Shown in pieces: positions 13,338 to 21,670 of a stretch of DNA of 25,465 bases. A program made the position numbers and the translations under genes. This DNA is from Thermodesulfobacteriaceae bacterium UBA6232 (lineage in GTDB: Bacteria; Desulfobacterota; Thermodesulfobacteria; Thermodesulfobacteriales; Thermodesulfobacteriaceae), in the NCBI GenBank assembly GCA_002441555.1, contig DJWK01000005.1:1-25465 (forward strand), read 5' to 3'. The notes beneath the pieces were generated by a model, which was given only the letters and a program-made list of their open reading frames with translations, ran no database searches and was not told the DNA's origin. Each line of letters opens with the position of its first letter. The first letter of the stretch is position 1.

Positions 13338-16300
13338 AAGTTTCTCCAGACCTTTAATTGACTGCCCTTTTCTTTATTTTTTATCACTTCAATAACTACA
13401 GGAAAGCGTTCCTTGAGATCCCTTAAATGGGAGATAATTCCCACGATTTTCCCTGTGCGCTGAGAGAGTTGAAGAAGCCCCTGTATTACCCTTTCAAGGG
13501 AATTTTCATCAAGGGAGCCGAATCCTTCATCTATTAAAAGGGTTTCAAAGGCTCCTCTTTTGGATAGGGCAAAAAGAATATCCGCTGAAGATAAAGCAAA
13601 AGAAAGAGAGGCCAAAAAGGACTCCCCTCCAGAGAGGGTCTTTACTTCCCTTTTTGTTCCCGTATAGTTATCAAAAATTTCAAGAATAAATTGCTTGGTA
13701 AAAATCTCTCCTTCCACAAAGCGATACCGCCCCAAAGTAAAATCTGAAAGATAACTGCTTGCCCTTCTTAAAATAAGAGATAAGTACTTTGAAAGGGCGT
13801 AGGAATGAAAGGAAATTTTAGAAGACCCTCCAGATAACAAAAGAAAAATTTTCTCAAGATAGGGATATTCCTCTTCAAGAAAGCTTTTTTCTTTATGGAT
13901 TTTTTCAAAAAGCTCCTTATATCTTTCAAGATTTTTTTGAATTTCTTCAAGTCTTTTTAACTCTCCAAGAATTTGGTCTCTCCTTTCGGATAAAATAGCT
14001 TTTTCATCGTTAAGGTTTTTTAAGGTCTTTTCAAGCTCAAAAAAACTCTCTTTGTCAATAAAAAAAGAAAGTTCTTTGAGATTTTTTTCAATTTCTTGAA
14101 GCTGGGCTTTAATTATTTTTAAGGATTCTTCAAAAGAAAAAATTTCTTCTTCATATCTCTCAAGACTTTCCAATTCTTTATAATAAATTTTCATTTCTTT
14201 GAAATCTCCAAAAATTTTTTTGTTTATTAGGCTTTTAAGGGATTTTAAAGAGGCTCTGTATTCAAAAACCTTATCTTTTAATTCTCTTTCAAGACCCTCA
14301 AATTCTGCCTGTTTTTTAGCAAACTCCCTTTCAAAATTCTTTAACTTTTCTTCAAGGTTAAATTTCTTATTTTCAAATTCCTGAATATACCTTTTCAATT
14401 GGACTATCTCTTCTCTTAATTCTTCCTCTGTCTCTTCTTTTAAATGAATCTCCTTTAGAGCCTTTAATTCTCCTTCAAATTTTCCCTTCTCTTCCTTTAA
14501 TAGAACAAATCTTTCTTCAAGGGTTTTTCTTTTTGATAAAAGGGTTTCAAGCTCTTTATTCAGCTCTTTTTCTTTTTCTTCATAGATTTCGGATTCTTCA
14601 AAGGTAAAGGGATAATTTCTTAAATCTTTAAGATTTTCTTCATGTTCCTTAATTTTTTGGTTTAAAAGGATTTCATCTTCTGGGAGTCTTTTTTTAAGAA
14701 GAAAAAGCTCTCCTTCTATCTGGGAAAGACGGGTTTTTACCTTTTCAAGTTGAGAATCTGTTTCTTCAAGCTCCTTTTTTAGGTTATCCATACCCGATAG
14801 AAAAATGCTTCTTTGTGCTTTATGGGGGTGAACCTTTGAGCCACAAACAGGGCAAGGTTCTCCCTCTTTTAAGGATTCGGCAAGTTTTACAGCAAGACTC
14901 TGAGTTTCAAAAATTTCCAATCTCTCACTTAAATCCTTTTTTTTCTTTTCAAGGGCTTCCCTTTCTTTAAGCAAAAGACTCTTTTCCTCTATTCTCTCTT
15001 TATAAAGATTTAAGTCCCTTTCCTTTTCTTTTAGCTCTGAAAGTTTCCTTTGGGTCTCAAGGAAGTGTCTTAATAGCTCCTTTTCTTTAGATAATTTATT
15101 GAGTTTCTCCTTAAGAGCCTTTTCTTTTAAATCAATCTTTTCAATTTCATCATTAAGATGGTTTAGGGCTTCTTCACAATCTTTTAAAGCCTTTAAAAGC
15201 CCTTTATATCTCTCAAAACCCTTTAAAGCCTCTTCCTTTTGAAAAAGGATTTCCTTAAGTTTTTCTATTTCATGCTCTTTTTCTTTAAGGGGCTCTAATT
15301 CTCCTTTTACCTCAGAAATTTTTTCTTGAAGTTCAAAAAGACCTTTTATAAGCTCTTTCTTTTGCTTTGTTTTTTCCCTTAACTGGGACCATAATTTTTT
15401 AATGTTTTCATAGTGATAAAGATTTTCTTTTAGGGCCTTTAATTTAATTACCTTTTTTCTTATAGCTTCTATATTTTCCCTTTTAGTTTCAAAGGTTTTA
15501 AGCTCCTCCTCTAATTGAAAGTATCTAAATAATAGTTCATACCCCCTTTCAAGTCTTTTTATCTCTTCACTGAGATTATTCAATTTTGAGGTAATTGAAT
15601 CAAGTTCTTTCTTTCCTTTGAGAAGTTCCGAGGATAATTTATTAATCTTTTCCTCAAGCTCTTCAGGGGATGAAACCTCAGCAAATCCAAGAATTTCCTT
15701 TTCCTTTACTTCTAACTGATTAAGTTTATCCTTCAAGGCTTTTACATTACTTTTAAAGAATTCCTCAAGCCTTGTTAAAAACTCGGTATCAAAGAGTTTC
15801 TCAAAAAGTTCCTTTCTTTCCTTTGGTTCTGAAAGGAGAACCTTCCTGTATTCACCCTGGGGAATAAGGAAAATTTTTTTAAATTGCTTGGCTTCAAGCC
15901 CAAAAATTTCTTTTATTTTTTGAGTAACCTCCTGGTGTTTTTGAGAATAGAGGACCTCATTTATCCATAAAGAGACACTTGAATTATATCTTCCGAAGGC
16001 AGGGCGTCTTACAATTTGAAAGGTTTTGCCGTTAAAGAAAAATTTAAAGACCACTTCTGGGATGAACTGTGGATTTTGTTTCAGAAGATGAGAAATGAGA
16101 TCTTTTGGAGATCTTTCTGGAAAGGCAGTGTCACCGAAGAGGGAAAAAAGAATGGCGTCAAAGAGAGTAGTTTTTCCTGCCCCGATTTCTCCTGTAATTA
16201 AAAAGAGTCTTTCCTGATGGATTAAACGAAAGGTTTCTTCTGTAAGTTCAACTTTGAGATAAGGACCAAAGCCCTTTACTGAAAGATAAAGAGGGCGCAT
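13334..16300 (-). CDS. sbcC: SbcC-type SMC/Rad50-family exonuclease ATPase subunit
   Basis: Large coiled-coil ATPase that, with the nuclease SbcD (Mre11), processes hairpins and double-strand ends. Walker A GEIGAGKTT is at about 37-45. Long Lys/Glu-rich coiled coils flank a Rad50-type zinc hook, CPVCGSKVHPHK (C483, C486). The C-terminal ATPase lobe has the ABC signature LSGGES (about 888-893) and Walker B with LLIDEGFGSLDE (about 925-936). The early block FLIPQGEYRKVL is typical of SbcC. The length of 988 is near the E. coli 1048. The ATG at 16300 has no good ribosome site; translation may depend on coupling to smpB nine bases upstream. The usual partner sbcD is not adjacent. Confidence 0.93.
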   Translation of the reverse strand: MRPLYLSVKGFGPYLKVELTEETFRLIHQERLFLITGEIGAGKTTLFDAILFSLFGDTAFPERSPKDLISHLLKQNPQFIPEVVFKFFFNGKTFQIVRRPAFGRYNSSVSLWINEVLYSQKHQEVTQKIKEIFGLEAKQFKKIFLIPQGEYRKVLLSEPKERKELFEKLFDTEFLTRLEEFFKSNVKALKDKLNQLEVKEKEILGFAEVSSPEELEEKINKLSSELLKGKKELDSITSKLNNLSEEIKRLERGYELLFRYFQLEEELKTFETKRENIEAIRKKVIKLKALKENLYHYENIKKLWSQLREKTKQKKELIKGLFELQEKISEVKGELEPLKEKEHEIEKLKEILFQKEEALKGFERYKGLLKALKDCEEALNHLNDEIEKIDLKEKALKEKLNKLSKEKELLRHFLETQRKLSELKEKERDLNLYKERIEEKSLLLKEREALEKKKKDLSERLEIFETQSLAVKLAESLKEGEPCPVCGSKVHPHKAQRSIFLSGMDNLKKELEETDSQLEKVKTRLSQIEGELFLLKKRLPEDEILLNQKIKEHEENLKDLRNYPFTFEESEIYEEKEKELNKELETLLSKRKTLEERFVLLKEEKGKFEGELKALKEIHLKEETEEELREEIVQLKRYIQEFENKKFNLEEKLKNFEREFAKKQAEFEGLERELKDKVFEYRASLKSLKSLINKKIFGDFKEMKIYYKELESLERYEEEIFSFEESLKIIKAQLQEIEKNLKELSFFIDKESFFELEKTLKNLNDEKAILSERRDQILGELKRLEEIQKNLERYKELFEKIHKEKSFLEEEYPYLEKIFLLLSGGSSKISFHSYALSKYLSLILRRASSYLSDFTLGRYRFVEGEIFTKQFILEIFDNYTGTKREVKTLSGGESFLASLSFALSSADILFALSKRGAFETLLIDEGFGSLDENSLERVIQGLLQLSQRTGKIVGIISHLRDLKERFPVVIEVIKNKEKGSQLKVWRNF

Positions 16301-16309
16301 TAAAAATTG

Positions 16310-16771
16310 TTATTTAATTTTGCCTTTATATTTTCTATGAAGTTCTCTATCAAGTTCTCTTCTTTTTATATCTTCCCTTCTATCAAAGACCTTTTTACCC
16401 TTTGCCAGAGCAAGCTCTACCTTGGCAAGCCCCCTTTCATTAAAGTAAACCTTAAGGGGAATGAGGGTGTATCCCTTTATTTGAAGTTTTCCTGCAAGGC
16501 GTTTTATTTCCCTTTTGTGGAGGAGAAGTTTTCTTGTGCGTGTGGGGTCAAGATTTTTGGCTTCAAGGCTGTGAGGATAGGGGCTTATGTGAAAATTATA
16601 GAGATAGACTTCACCATCAACTACTCTGGCAAAGCTGTCATTGAGATTGGCCCTTCCCTCCCTTAAAGATTTTACTTCACACCCAAGAAGCTGAATACCT
16701 GCTTCAAGGGTTTCTTCAATTTCATAAAGGTGATGAGCCTTTCTGTTTGTGCAAACAATCTTTTGAGGCAT
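16310..16771 (-). CDS. smpB: SsrA-binding protein SmpB
   Basis: Binds tmRNA and delivers it to stalled ribosomes in trans-translation. Recognisable blocks are VCTNRKAHHLYEIEETLEAGI, GCEVKSLREGRANLNDSFA, YNFHISPYPHS, and TRTRKLLLHKREIKRL, followed by the basic C-terminal tail GKKVFDRREDIKRRELDRE that reaches the decoding centre. The length (153) is standard. The ATG at 16769-16771 is two bases after the ffh stop; GGAG in the ffh end is about eight bases upstream. The tmRNA gene itself, ssrA, is not visible in the window. Confidence 0.96.
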   Translation of the reverse strand: MPQKIVCTNRKAHHLYEIEETLEAGIQLLGCEVKSLREGRANLNDSFARVVDGEVYLYNFHISPYPHSLEAKNLDPTRTRKLLLHKREIKRLAGKLQIKGYTLIPLKVYFNERGLAKVELALAKGKKVFDRREDIKRRELDRELHRKYKGKIK

Positions 16772-16773
16772 CT

Positions 16774-18099
16774 CTAAACTCCGAGGAATCTTTTAAAAAG
16801 ACTTTGCATTTTCCCGGGGTGCTTGAATTGTTTCATTAGTGCCTTCATTTCTTCAAAACTTCTTAAAAGTTTATTTACATCCTGAACAGTGGTTCCAGAA
16901 CCTCTGGCAATACGGCGTTTCCTACTGGCGTTTATAATATGAGGATTCCTTCTTTCCTGCAAGGTCATGGAATTTATGATGGCTTCCATTTTCTTTATTT
17001 CCTTTTCATCTATGGGTAATTTATCAAGTTTTGAGCCAATTCCGGGAAGAAAGCTCAAAATATCTTTAAAGGAGCCAAGTTTTTTCATCTGTTGTAGCTG
17101 AATTCTTAAGTCTTCCAAATCAAATTGAAGCTTTTTAAGTTTCTTTTCAAATTCTCGGGCCCTTTTTAGGTCAAAGGCTTCTTGAGCCTTTTCAACCAAG
17201 GTTAAGATATCTCCCATTCCGAGAATTCTTGAGGCAAGCCTTTCTGGATGAAAGACCTCTATGGCATCAAGTTTTTCTCCAATCCCCAAAAATTTGATGG
17301 GGCAGCCTGTGACTTCCTTTATAGAAAGGGCTGCTCCTCCCCTTGCATCACCTTCCACTTTTGTAAGAATTATTCCGGTAAGCCCAACTTTTTCCTGAAA
17401 GGTATTGGCAACATTAACTGCATCCTGCCCCATCATGGCATCAGCAACAAGGAGAACCTCCTGGGGATGTAAAAACTCCTTAAGGGTTTTCAGCTCTTCC
17501 ATAAGGGCTTCATCAATGTGAAGCCTTCCTGCGGTATCCACAATAAGAACATCTCTTCCAAGTTCCTTGGCGGTTTTAAGAGCCCTTTCAGCAATTTCCA
17601 GTGGTCTTTCTGAAGGGTCTGCAGAAACAAAGGGGGTTTCCACTTTTTCAGCAAGAATCCTCAATTGTTCAATAGCAGCTGGTCTGTAAATATCAGTTGA
17701 GCAAAGAATGGGATTGTGCCCTTTCTTTTTTAAATACCGTGCAAGCTTTGCAGCAGTGGTGGTCTTACCAGAACCCTGAAGCCCTGCAAGAAGAATAACA
17801 GAGGGCTTCCCTGTGAGATTTAACCCTTGAGCCTTCCCCCCGAGGGTTTCAACGAGCTCATCATAAACAATTTTTACCATCTGCTGAAAGGGGGTAAGAC
17901 TTTCAAGAACCTCAGAAGTGAGAGCCCTTTTTTCAACCCTTGCAAGAAAATTTTTGACAACCCTGTAATTTACATCAGCCTCAAGGAGGGCAAGTTTTAT
18001 TTCCCTTAGCCCTTTTTTGATATCATCAGCGCTTAATTTTCCGCGATCCTTAAACCCAGAAAGGGCTTGCTCAAGCCTTTCCGTGAGATTTTCAAACAT
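16774..18099 (-). CDS. ffh: Signal recognition particle GTPase Ffh
   Basis: SRP54 homologue that binds signal sequences and 4.5S RNA and docks with FtsY at the membrane. The helical N domain (1-95) is followed by the G domain: G1 GLQGSGKTTT (106-115), DTAGR (188-192), and the G4 position TKVEGDARGG (246-255). E249 stands where SRP GTPases normally have Asp (TKLD). The M domain (about 300-441) includes the RNA-binding motif RIARGSGTTVQDVNKLLRSF and Met-rich segments. Length 441 is normal. The ATG at 18099 is preceded by GAGGTGA. It is the first gene of a unit with smpB, sbcC, mobA and the HD-GYP regulator. The 4.5S RNA gene was not found here. Confidence 0.96.
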   Translation of the reverse strand: MFENLTERLEQALSGFKDRGKLSADDIKKGLREIKLALLEADVNYRVVKNFLARVEKRALTSEVLESLTPFQQMVKIVYDELVETLGGKAQGLNLTGKPSVILLAGLQGSGKTTTAAKLARYLKKKGHNPILCSTDIYRPAAIEQLRILAEKVETPFVSADPSERPLEIAERALKTAKELGRDVLIVDTAGRLHIDEALMEELKTLKEFLHPQEVLLVADAMMGQDAVNVANTFQEKVGLTGIILTKVEGDARGGAALSIKEVTGCPIKFLGIGEKLDAIEVFHPERLASRILGMGDILTLVEKAQEAFDLKRAREFEKKLKKLQFDLEDLRIQLQQMKKLGSFKDILSFLPGIGSKLDKLPIDEKEIKKMEAIINSMTLQERRNPHIINASRKRRIARGSGTTVQDVNKLLRSFEEMKALMKQFKHPGKMQSLFKRFLGV

Positions 18100-18131
18100 G
18101 TTTTTTCACCTCAGGGTATCCCAGTTTCAAA

Positions 18132-18137
18132 ATTATA
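18132..18137 (-). promoter_or_regulatory. Possible -10 element for ffh
   Basis: A perfect TATAAT on the minus strand, about 33 bases before the ffh ATG. The matching -35 position (TCTCAA at 17-base spacing) is poor. Confidence 0.35.
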
Positions 18138-18183
18138 AAGTAGCACATGGTTATTGAGAATTCAAGCCCGAAGAAATATACCC

Positions 18184-18212
18184 TTGACTTTAGGGGTAAT
18201 TTTTTGCAAAAT
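18184..18212 (+). promoter_or_regulatory. Possible promoter for the universal stress protein gene
   Basis: TTGACT (18184-18189), a 17-base spacer and CAAAAT (18207-18212). A start near 18219 would give a leader of about 35 bases with AAAGGGGG (18241-18248) before the ATG. Confidence 0.4.
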
Positions 18213-18253
18213 TTTATTAAACACAATTAAATTAAATATAAAAGGGGGTAAAT

Positions 18254-18733
18254 ATGGGAAACTTTGAAACAATTTTAGTTCCTGTAGATTTTTCAGAGGT
18301 AGCTCCAGTTCTTGCTAAATGGGTTAAAGACTTTGCCAAAAAACTCAATGCTAAAATCTATGTGCTTTATGTGCTTGAGGATCTCTCGGTTTACGAGGGA
18401 ATCTATGTGGATGTAAAGACCCTTAATGAACTTGAAAAAACCCTTTATGAAGGTGCTCAAAAATCCATGGATGATTTTATAAAAACACATTTTTCTGATT
18501 ATCCTGATGCTGAGGCTGTAATTGAAAAAGGAGATGTGGTAGAAACTATAATAGAGGTTGCCAAGGCCAAGGGAGTTGACCTTATTGTGATGGGAACTCA
18601 CGGAAGAAAGGGCCTTGATAAGATTCTTTTTGGAAGTGTCGCTGAAGGTGTGGTGAAAAATTCACCTATTCCTGTGGTTACCATAAATCCCTATAGGGCA
18701 GGTCTTTTAAGCGAGAAAAAAGAAGAAGAATAG
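18254..18733 (+). CDS. Universal stress protein (UspA family)
   Basis: Single-domain UspA-fold protein of 159 residues, probably ATP-binding. It starts with the beta-strand ILVPVDFSE and ends with the nucleotide motif G-T-H-G-x9-G-S (GTHGRKGLDKILFGS), then PIPVVTINP. The motif fits the ATP-binding subgroup rather than the UspA subgroup that lacks it. A lone plus-strand gene between two minus-strand blocks, transcribed divergently from ffh, with a strong ribosome site AAAGGGGG five bases before the ATG. The charged tail EKKEEE after residue 150 is extra and without a known role. The stress it responds to is unknown. Confidence 0.92.
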   Translation: MGNFETILVPVDFSEVAPVLAKWVKDFAKKLNAKIYVLYVLEDLSVYEGIYVDVKTLNELEKTLYEGAQKSMDDFIKTHFSDYPDAEAVIEKGDVVETIIEVAKAKGVDLIVMGTHGRKGLDKILFGSVAEGVVKNSPIPVVTINPYRAGLLSEKKEEE

Positions 18734-18853
18734 CACTTTAAAGCTTTCTGAAAATTTAAGGGCTGACAAAACCTTTAGAAAAATCCTCTGCGTTTTTTAG
18801 CTAATAAAGGCTTAAAAATTCTTACAAACTTTGGCTTTACGCCTATAAAAAAT

Positions 18854-19780
18854 CTACTTTAAAGTTTTAAGACGTTTTTCTGCTTCTTTGGCCTCCTGGG
18901 TGGTGGGATAATTTTTAATAACTTTTTTTAGAAGAATTTCAGCAGCCTTTTTGTCTTTCAATGCAAGAAAGGCCTCAGCCTGCCTTAAAAGTGCCTTTGG
19001 TTTTAAAGGATTTGGCCCTGGTGTATCAATAAGTCTTTGATATTCCAGTATGGCTGTTTCATAGTCCTTTTCCTTAAAGGCAATTTCTCCAAGATAAAAA
19101 TAGGTTTGGGGAACCCATTTACCCTTAGGATAAAGCCTCAAATATTCTTCCCAAAGGGACCTTGCACCCTTTAAATCTCCCTTTTCATAAAGCATAAATG
19201 CCCTTTGATAAAGGTCTATTTCCTTAGGTTTTTCTTCGGCTTTCTGCATAGGAGAAAAGGTTTGGTTTGAGATGGTTTGATTGAGGGTGGTTTCCTTAGG
19301 AAGAGTTTGATTATTCGTGGGTTGTTCAGCTGGGGCTGTTTGATTGGAAATATCCTTGGGCTTTTCTACAGCGAGATTTTTTAGTTTTTCTTCAAGTTCT
19401 TTTATTTTTAATTCAAGAGAAGATAAGCGGGTATTAATATCCTCAAAGGTTTTTCTTTGAAGGCTTCCTTCAGCCTCCCTTTGAAATTGAATTTCTTCAA
19501 TTTTACTCTGAAGAAGGGTAAGGTCCCTTCTTAAATCATTAACATCAGCAAGAAGTTTAGATTGAGCCTCAATAAATTTGGTAGAAACTTCTTCAGATAC
19601 TTTTTTTTCAGTCTTGGAAACCCTTTCCTCAAGTTCTGCCAATTTTTTATCTTGGTTTTTCACTATGGTTTCAAGATTTATAACCTTAATTTCAAGACTG
19701 GTTGTATCCTCTGTTTGTAAAGCAGATACACATCCTGAAAGAGAAAAAATACCCAATATCAAAATTATCCATTTTTTCAT
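18854..19780 (-). CDS. CpoB/YbgF-like TPR lipoprotein
   Basis: Probable outer-membrane-anchored periplasmic protein coordinating envelope constriction or peptidoglycan synthesis with the Tol-Pal system. A lipoprotein signal ends at the lipobox LSGC (C17). A coiled coil of about 110 residues follows (about 25-137), as in the trimerising N-terminus of CpoB. A low-complexity linker (138-186) holds four NQT tripeptides at N146, N157, N167 and N172. The C-terminal part (187-308) has three TPR-like units: YQRAFMLYEKGDLKGA, YFYLGEIAFKEKDYETAI, LLRQAEAFLALKDKKAA. CpoB is usually soluble, so the lipidation is a variation. The ATG at 19780 follows GGAGGA. No tol or pal genes are adjacent; it ends the recJ-dgt-formyltransferase unit, 24 bases after the formyltransferase stop. 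Confidence 0.75.
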   Translation of the reverse strand: MKKWIILILGIFSLSGCVSALQTEDTTSLEIKVINLETIVKNQDKKLAELEERVSKTEKKVSEEVSTKFIEAQSKLLADVNDLRRDLTLLQSKIEEIQFQREAEGSLQRKTFEDINTRLSSLELKIKELEEKLKNLAVEKPKDISNQTAPAEQPTNNQTLPKETTLNQTISNQTFSPMQKAEEKPKEIDLYQRAFMLYEKGDLKGARSLWEEYLRLYPKGKWVPQTYFYLGEIAFKEKDYETAILEYQRLIDTPGPNPLKPKALLRQAEAFLALKDKKAAEILLKKVIKNYPTTQEAKEAEKRLKTLK

Positions 19781-19804
19781 CCCATCCTCCCTTTCTTGTT
19801 ATTC

Positions 19805-20605
19805 CTAAACAAAATATCCTTTTTTAAAATAATTTTCAACCTCGGAAGTTAAATCAAGAGGAAGGGTCTCTTGAGAAAAGGAAAGCCTTTCTTCTGAAAA
19901 GGCCTTTAAGGTTAAGACAATTAAGGGAAGCTCCCTTTTAACACCTTCTTCTCTTATTTTTAAAAAAAGTTTATTCTTTTCGCCTTCCTTTTCCTTAAGG
20001 CCTCTCAAATGGTATTTTAAAAGAATCTTTTCTGTTTCTTCCCATAGGGGCAGAAATTCCTGCGTTCTTATGGAAAACCTTACAAAGGTTAAGGGTGGTC
20101 CTTCATCAAGTTCTTTGGTAGCTCTGTGAATCATGACTCCTGTTTCGCAGGCCCTTGCACTTATAAGCTGCCAGATTACCTCCTGCCAGGTTCCCTTAGG
20201 GCCTCCTGGTAGGGCTGGATGAAGATTAAGAAGAGGGAGTTTTTCACAAAATTCTTCAGAAACAACCCACATATAACCAGCAAGCATTCCAAAGTCAACC
20301 TCTTCTGGAAGACGTTTCATTATCTCCTGATGATAAAGGGACCTCCAATGTTCAAGATTTTTTTTCCTAAGCTCTGGCTCAAATTTTAAAGCTGAAAAGG
20401 TTATTACCTTTAGGCCCATTTCTTTACTTGCGGTATCTATAAATTTTTTCGTAACCTCTGCTTCATCAGGGTCTCTGCTTACAAAGACATAGGCAATTTG
20501 AAGATTGAGAAAGCCCCTTTTGATTTCGTTATAAACGATTTTTAAAAGCTCAAGGGCTGCTTCATCTCTTGCTGTGGTAAACCAGCCAACTTTTTTCAAA
20601 GCCAT
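19805..20605 (-). CDS. PurN-like formyltransferase-family protein, atypical
   Basis: Contains the catalytic triad of the formyltransferase fold: N127 and H129 in LNLHPALPGG and D167 in TKELDEGPPL, after TGVMIHRA. These match N106, H108 and D144 of E. coli PurN. The N-terminus (KKVGWFTTARDEAALELL) lacks the PurN nucleotide loop with GxGSN, and residues 180-266 form an added C-terminal region without recognised motifs. So it may use N10-formyl-tetrahydrofolate, but the acceptor is unclear; glycinamide ribonucleotide, a sugar amine or a nucleotide are all possible. The ATG at 20605 directly abuts the stop of the dGTPase gene with no spacer, which suggests coupled translation in the recJ-dgt unit. 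Confidence 0.65.
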   Translation of the reverse strand: MALKKVGWFTTARDEAALELLKIVYNEIKRGFLNLQIAYVFVSRDPDEAEVTKKFIDTASKEMGLKVITFSALKFEPELRKKNLEHWRSLYHQEIMKRLPEEVDFGMLAGYMWVVSEEFCEKLPLLNLHPALPGGPKGTWQEVIWQLISARACETGVMIHRATKELDEGPPLTFVRFSIRTQEFLPLWEETEKILLKYHLRGLKEKEGEKNKLFLKIREEGVKRELPLIVLTLKAFSEERLSFSQETLPLDLTSEVENYFKKGYFV

Positions 20606-21670
20606 TTATACCAAAACCCCCTCAGGAAGATTTAATCCCCAAGGTTTGGGAATAAAGTGTTCCATGTATTCATAAAGAACATATCTATCAGTCATGCCTG
20701 AAAGATAATCCGCAATAAGGCGCTCCTTTCTTTCATTGGGAAAGAGTTCCTTTGCCCTAACAAGAAACTCAATCCTTTCAAAATTTTTATCATAAAATTC
20801 AAAAAGGGAAAAGAGGATTTTTTTTGCCTTTTCAAATTCCCTTCTTACAATGGGAGAAAAATAAACCCTTTCAAAGAGGAATTCTCTTAGTTTTTCAAGG
20901 GCTTTTAATTTTTCAGGTTGCATGGTGATTCTTTCAAGACCCATTTCCAAACTTGCAGAAATTATACTTTTAATAAGGGTATCTATGCGTTTAGAATGGG
21001 TTTCTCCAAGAACTTTTATAACATCCTTTGGAAGCTCCTCTTCTTTTATAATTCCTGCTCTTATGGCATCGTCAAGGTCGTGATTCACATAGGCAATTAT
21101 ATCGGAAAAGCGAACTACTTGGGCTTCAAGGAAAATATCCTCATCCACCTCAATGGGGCCTCTTCCCTTGGAGTGTTTAAGAATTCCCATTCTCACTTCA
21201 TAGGTAAGATTTAGGCCAACTCCATCTTTTTCCAAATAATCAACCACTCTTAAGGACTGCTCATAATGTCTAAAACCCTCCTCTAAGATTTCATTTAAAA
21301 CCTCCTCTCCTGCATGCCCAAAGGGCGTATGCCCAAGGTCGTGCCCCAGGGCTATGGCTTCTGTCAAAGTAGTATTTAATTTAAGAGCCCCTGCAATGGT
21401 TCTTGCAATTTGAGATACTTCAAGGGTGTGGGTAAGCCTTGTGCGATAGTGATCCCCTCTCGGAGCAAGAAAGACCTGGGTTTTATGTTTCAGCCTTCTA
21501 AAGGCCTTGGAATGAATAATACGGTCTCTGTCCCTTTCAAAGGCTGTTCTTATGTCACATTCTGGCTCGGGCCTAAGCCTTCCTTTAGAAAATTTTACTT
21601 TCACTGCCCTGGGAGAAAGGGTGAGAAGTTCCTCCTCTTCTTTTTGTTCTCTTATATTAAAGTTTGACAT
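20606..21670 (-). CDS. dgt: dGTPase-like HD-domain deoxynucleotide triphosphohydrolase
   Basis: Hydrolyses deoxynucleoside triphosphates to deoxynucleosides and triphosphate, helping control dNTP pools. Metal ligands of the HD fold are seen: H81 in RLTHTLEV, H110 and D111 in ALGHDLGHTPFGHAGE, and a later Asp in VRFSDIIAYVNHDLDDA. The front part NIREQKEEEELLTLSP and RTAFERDRDRIIHSKAFRRL is typical of the short (about 340-360) dGTPase-like group. ATG at 21670 is preferred because known relatives start near this motif; a TTG at 21688 would add six residues. The start lies 14 bases inside recJ, and the stop touches the formyltransferase ATG. Confidence 0.88.
   Translation of the reverse strand: MSNFNIREQKEEEELLTLSPRAVKVKFSKGRLRPEPECDIRTAFERDRDRIIHSKAFRRLKHKTQVFLAPRGDHYRTRLTHTLEVSQIARTIAGALKLNTTLTEAIALGHDLGHTPFGHAGEEVLNEILEEGFRHYEQSLRVVDYLEKDGVGLNLTYEVRMGILKHSKGRGPIEVDEDIFLEAQVVRFSDIIAYVNHDLDDAIRAGIIKEEELPKDVIKVLGETHSKRIDTLIKSIISASLEMGLERITMQPEKLKALEKLREFLFERVYFSPIVRREFEKAKKILFSLFEFYDKNFERIEFLVRAKELFPNERKERLIADYLSGMTDRYVLYEYMEHFIPKPWGLNLPEGVLV

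Noticed and set aside
18114..18183. GGGTAT and ATACCC arms in the ffh/usp intergenic region
   Set aside because: Six-base arms 58 bases apart are expected by chance.
18734..18853. A possible bidirectional terminator between the stress-protein gene and the CpoB-like gene
   Set aside because: Only 3-4 bp stems (GGC-TTTAC-GCC) are present and none is followed by a proper T-run on either strand.
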